From Bacteroidota bacterium (GTDB lineage Bacteria > Bacteroidota > Bacteroidia > Flavobacteriales > Weeksellaceae), in NCBI GenBank assembly GCA_023386965.1, contig JAEWIR010000009.1:1-14533 (forward strand): a stretch of 14,533 bases of DNA. The letters are read 5' to 3'. The stretch's first letter is position 1; every line of letters starts with the position of its first letter. The position numbers and the translations under genes were made by a program. Under the pieces are notes generated by a model. The model was not told the DNA's origin, made no database searches, and worked only from the letters and a program-made list of their open reading frames with translations. This document shows positions 13,847-14,533 of this stretch, piece after piece.

Positions 13847-14533
13847 CTAGTTTGAGAGCTTAAGTTCAATAGGATTATTTAATTTTTTTTGCCGTTCACG
13901 CATTGCGTCTGCAAGCACCTTGATCTCACTTGCAGGAAGATCCAGACCTGATTGCCCCGGAATTTGATAGAACAGCATTTCCGGATTATCCACAAACTGC
14001 TTTTTCAGTTCTGCATATTTGGCATAATCAACTTGAATCGTTTTAATCCCTAATTTCTCAAATGACCTAAAATCGTAAAGTTTCTGTATTTTTTGGATAG
14101 ATGCCAAATTAAATACATAATCATTATCATCATCTGCAAGACTTACAATAAGCCCTGGAAGTCCAGTGAATTTATATGGAGCAGCAGGAATACTGATATC
14201 CTTTGTAAACCACGCAGTCCAGTTTCGACCACCAAAATTGCAGACCGCTTTTTGAGCATTGTATCCATCAATGCTTTTAGTTTCATTAGTGATCTTCCAA
14301 TTGATCGAACGCGGCTCTTCAACGCGGTACATTGAAAAGCCAATCGTTTCAGTAAATGTTAACTTTCGGTTTTGGGAGTCGAACGTAATAATATAATCCA
14401 GCTTCGGATCAGGCACATCCGACCGGTAAATAGATGTACCAGCATTGCGAACGGAGTCAAGATTAGCAAGAGCTTCACTGTAGAAGATGGATTTCCCGTC
14501 AATATAATCCAAATTGAAGTTTTCCTGCTGCAC
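13847..14533 (-). CDS. GLPGLI-family protein, 5' end outside the window
   Basis: 228 residues remain to the stop at 13847. The GTG at the window edge is simply where the sequence ends, so the true start and any signal peptide are not visible. The family signature is present: NWKITNETKSIDGYNAQKAV, a Trp-Thr-Ala-Trp-Phe stretch, then the eponymous FTGLPGLIVSLADDDNDYVF near the middle and a charged C-terminus. GLPGLI proteins are small exported Bacteroidota proteins of unknown function, often encoded beside TonB-dependent receptors. No receptor is visible on this side, but one could lie beyond 14533. The 111 bases between this gene and the next hold no convincing terminator. Confidence 0.88.
   Translation of the reverse strand: MQQENFNLDYIDGKSIFYSEALANLDSVRNAGTSIYRSDVPDPKLDYIITFDSQNRKLTFTETIGFSMYRVEEPRSINWKITNETKSIDGYNAQKAVCNFGGRNWTAWFTKDISIPAAPYKFTGLPGLIVSLADDDNDYVFNLASIQKIQKLYDFRSFEKLGIKTIQVDYAKYAELKKQFVDNPEMLFYQIPGQSGLDLPASEIKVLADAMRERQKKLNNPIELKLSN

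Overview
The window looks like a piece of a Bacteroidota chromosome, most likely class Flavobacteriia and probably Weeksellaceae (the Chryseobacterium/Kaistella group). The evidence is an adjacent SusC/SusD pair, a C-terminal type IX secretion sorting domain, a GLPGLI-family protein, TAnnTTTG-type -7 promoter boxes, weak or absent Shine-Dalgarno sequences, and a flavobacterial-type initiator tRNA. Base composition looks mid-40s % GC by eye, a little high for Chryseobacterium, so I do not name a genus.

Layout. (1) 1-1599, minus strand: a compact housekeeping operon of a YciO/Sua5/YrdC-family protein, YaaA, and the N-terminus of PrmC, which runs off the left edge. yaaA and prmC overlap by one base. 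(2) 1648-3382: an accessory island bounded by two identical initiator tRNA genes facing each other (plus strand at 1687, minus strand at 3341). Between them lie inverted arms carrying copies of the tRNA terminator, a wrecked ISAon1/ISL3-type transposase, and a tandem array of six 100-123 bp units. Each unit carries an intrinsic terminator hairpin, a 14-bp GC palindrome, and a copy or variant of the tRNA 3' end. The array sits between the 3' end of the minus-strand tRNA and a copy of that tRNA's original terminator. (3) 3403-10305, minus strand: a four-gene operon, susC-like, susD-like, a secreted glycerophosphodiester phosphodiesterase and a secreted calcineurin-like phosphoesterase, with a promoter box and a terminator. 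(4) 10306-10737: a palindrome-rich control region. (5) 10738-12773, plus strand: a protein with an HTH-like N-terminus and a long helical C-terminal region, overlapped by one base by an EamA/DMT-type permease. (6) 12782-14533, minus strand: a small secreted T9SS-sorted protein and a GLPGLI-family protein that runs off the right edge.

How the genes may work together. The SusCD operon has no glycoside hydrolase or sulfatase. Its two catalytic genes are exported phosphoesterases, so I infer that the cargo is an organophosphate such as a glycerophosphodiester rather than a glycan. The divergent gene at 10738 is the natural candidate regulator.

The most unusual part is the tRNA-fMet-linked array. 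It resembles in principle the E. coli tyrT repeats, which also carry copies of a tRNA 3' end, but it is built on an initiator tRNA, has a terminator in every unit, and has two alternating head types. I do not recognise it as a named element.
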